Assembly: GCA_023435545.1 (NCBI GenBank)
Contig: JAEYRQ010000215.1
Location: forward strand, 1 to 6,538
Direction of reading: 5' to 3'
DNA from: Pseudomonadota bacterium
GTDB lineage: Bacteria > Pseudomonadota > Alphaproteobacteria > Rhizobiales > Tepidamorphaceae
DNA length: 6,538 nucleotides
The notes beneath the pieces were generated by a model. The model saw only the letters and a program-made list of their open reading frames with translations. It did no database searches and was not told where the DNA came from. Position numbers and translations under genes: made by a program. Below are positions 4,812 through 6,538 of this stretch, one piece after another (the first letter of the stretch is position 1; the number at the start of each line of letters is the position of its first letter).

Positions 4812-6538
4812 TCACGCCGCCGCGCCGGCTCCCGAGCTGAGTTCGCCGGCGTAGAACGGCGCCACTTCTTCGGGCGCCGGTCGAACCGGCTGCGGCTCCT
4901 TCGGCAGGCGCACGGTGACGATGGTGCCCTTGCCCTCGGTCGAGCGGATGCGCAGCGCACCGCCGTGCAGTTCGACCAGCGACCGGGCGATGGCCAGACC
5001 CAGACCCGATCCCTTGTGCGACTTGGTCAATAGGTTCTCGACCTGCACGAAGGGCTGGCCGAGCTTGCGCACCTCGTGCTTCGGGATGCCGATGCCGGTG
5101 TCCTCGATCGAGATGGTGATGCCGCCCGACACCCCGCGCGCCCTCACCTTGATGGTGCCGTCGGCCTCGGTGAACTTCACCGCGTTGGCGAGCAGGTTGA
5201 GCAGGATCTGCTTCAGCGCCCGCCGGTCGCCCCTCAGGCCGAGATCCTCGCCGATGTCGATGGAGGTCGTGATGTTCTTGTCCTCGGCCCTCAGCGACAT
5301 CAGCCTGAGACAGTCGTTGGCGATCTCGCCGAGATCGACGTCCTCCACCTCGAGCCTGTAGCGGCCCGCCTCGATCTTCGACATGTCGAGGATGTCGTTG
5401 ATGACATCGAGCAGGAACTGCCCGCTCATCCGGATGTCCCGGCAATACTCGACGTATTTCTCCGAGCCGAGCGGGCCGCAGGTCCCGGTCTCCATCAGCT
5501 CGGAGAAGCCGATCACCGCGTTGAGCGGCGTCCTGAGCTCGTGGCTCATATTGGCCAGGAACTCCGACTTCGCCTTGTTGGCCATCTCGGCCCGGGTCTT
5601 CTCCTTGGCGTAGCGCTCGGCGAGGTCGACGAGCTGCTGGGCCTGCAGTTCCAGCGTCTGCCGGGAGCGGCGGAGGTCGGCGACGGTGCCCAGCAGCGCC
5701 CGCTCGCTCTCCATGAGCTTCTCCTCGTGCTGCTTCAGCGCGGTGATGTCGGTGCCGACACTGACGAACCCGCCATCCTTGGTGCGCCGTTCGCTGATCT
5801 GCAGCCAGCGTCCGTCCTCGATCTGCGCCTCGTAGAGCCGACCGACGCCGTTCGTGGTGCCGCGCTTTTCATCGATGCGCACGATCGGCTGGCGGCTGTG
5901 CTGCATCACTGCCTCGTAGGCCGTTCCCGACCGCACCATGGAATCCGGCAGCCGGTGCAGCTCCTGGTACTTCGAATTGCACATCACCAGCCGGTTCTCT
6001 GCATCCCACAGCACGAACGCTTCCGACGTGGTCTCGATCGCGTCGCGCAGCCTGAGATCAGCGGTCGCGCTGCGCTCGGCAAGCTCCTTCTGCTCGGTGA
6101 CGTCGACGGCGATGCCGACCAGGTGCCGCTCGTCGGTGCGCGCGTCGACCGAGATCTCGGCCCGCGCCCGCATCCAGATCCACGACCCGTCCACATGGCG
6201 GGCCCGGAAGGTGAGGTCGACATGGCCCGCCGGCTGCTCGGCCAGCGTGTTGGCGAGCCCGAACAGGTCGATGTCGTCGGGGTGCAGCAGCGCCGACATC
6301 TCGCCGATCGACAGGGCCCGGTCTCCGCCCTCATGCCCGAGCATCTCGAGCATCGACCCGGACCAGAAGATCCGCCCCCGCGCCACGTCCCAGTCCCACA
6401 GCCCGCAGCGGCCCCGGCTGAGCGCCCGCTGCAGCCGGTCCTGCACGCCCTTGTGCGTCTCCTCCATCGTCCGGATTTGCGTGGTCTGCCAGTGGAAGCC
6501 GAGACCGATCAGCAGCAGCACGAGGCCGGTGGTGAGGA
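4812..6538 (-). CDS. PleC/DivJ/PdhS-like sensor histidine kinase with two PAS domains, C-terminal part
   Basis: This is a membrane-anchored sensor kinase; 574 residues are visible, numbered from the codon at 6536-6534. The fragment opens inside a membrane helix (LTTGLVLLLIGLGFHW), so the gene continues past the right edge and the GTG at 6521 is not its start. Domains in order: PAS1 with its C-terminal motif (about 35-150, ending GIAVDVTEQK), PAS2 (about 160-270, ending VGTDITALKQ), a helical linker (about 270-317), HisKA with NMSHELRTPLNAVIGFSELM (phospho-acceptor His332), then HATPase with the N box around Asn447 and Asn451, G1 DTGIGIP (479-485) and G2 GSGLGLA (509-515). It ends without a receiver domain, so it is not a hybrid kinase. 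The HisKA stretch GPLGSEKYVEY and INDILDMSKIEAGR resembles the alphaproteobacterial PleC/DivJ/PdhS group, which acts on DivK and PleD. Calling it PleC itself is an inference from the architecture and remembered rhizobial synteny near glnE. Confidence 0.9.
   Translation of the reverse strand, partial: LTTGLVLLLIGLGFHWQTTQIRTMEETHKGVQDRLQRALSRGRCGLWDWDVARGRIFWSGSMLEMLGHEGGDRALSIGEMSALLHPDDIDLFGLANTLAEQPAGHVDLTFRARHVDGSWIWMRARAEISVDARTDERHLVGIAVDVTEQKELAERSATADLRLRDAIETTSEAFVLWDAENRLVMCNSKYQELHRLPDSMVRSGTAYEAVMQHSRQPIVRIDEKRGTTNGVGRLYEAQIEDGRWLQISERRTKDGGFVSVGTDITALKQHEEKLMESERALLGTVADLRRSRQTLELQAQQLVDLAERYAKEKTRAEMANKAKSEFLANMSHELRTPLNAVIGFSELMETGTCGPLGSEKYVEYCRDIRMSGQFLLDVINDILDMSKIEAGRYRLEVEDVDLGEIANDCLRLMSLRAEDKNITTSIDIGEDLGLRGDRRALKQILLNLLANAVKFTEADGTIKVRARGVSGGITISIEDTGIGIPKHEVRKLGQPFVQVENLLTKSHKGSGLGLAIARSLVELHGGALRIRSTEGKGTIVTVRLPKEPQPVRPAPEEVAPFYAGELSSGAGAAA

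Overview
The window comes from a high-GC alphaproteobacterium, most likely of the order Hyphomicrobiales (Rhizobiales). This rests on three things: the strong G/C bias at third codon positions, the style of the GlnE and histidine kinase proteins, and the gene neighbourhood. From memory, rhizobial genomes keep a response regulator/sensor kinase pair, glnE and a PleC-type kinase close together. That synteny was not checked here.

Layout from left to right. (1) Positions 1-888, + strand: the 3' part of a membrane sensor histidine kinase (end of a membrane helix, HAMP, HisKA, HATPase). (2) Positions 889-1026: a 138-bp leader with a possible 13-codon upstream reading frame that overlaps the glnE start as ATGA, a small hairpin, and two GANTC methylation sites. 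(3) Positions 1027-3981, + strand: complete glnE, the two-headed adenylyltransferase/adenylyl-removase that switches glutamine synthetase off and on. (4) Positions 3978-4652, - strand: a small zinc N-acetylmuramoyl-L-alanine amidase of phage-lysin type without a visible signal peptide. It converges on glnE so tightly that both stop codons lie in one CTAG. (5) Positions 4653-4811: a spacer with a strong ribosome binding site, a small hairpin and an AT-rich island that probably holds the amidase promoter. (6) Positions 4812-6538, - strand: the C-terminal 574 residues of a two-PAS sensor histidine kinase resembling the PleC/DivJ/PdhS group. Its N-terminus lies beyond the right edge.

The genes are mostly housekeeping and regulatory: envelope sensing, nitrogen assimilation, and probably cell-cycle or polarity signalling. 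The amidase is the odd member. It looks like a lysin-type gene sitting between two conserved genes, with its own promoter-like region and no other phage genes in view. No RNA genes, insertion sequences, CRISPR arrays or clear intrinsic terminators were seen. I found no convincing new multi-gene system. The points most worth a second look are the shared CTAG stop, the isolated lysin-like amidase and the glnE leader.
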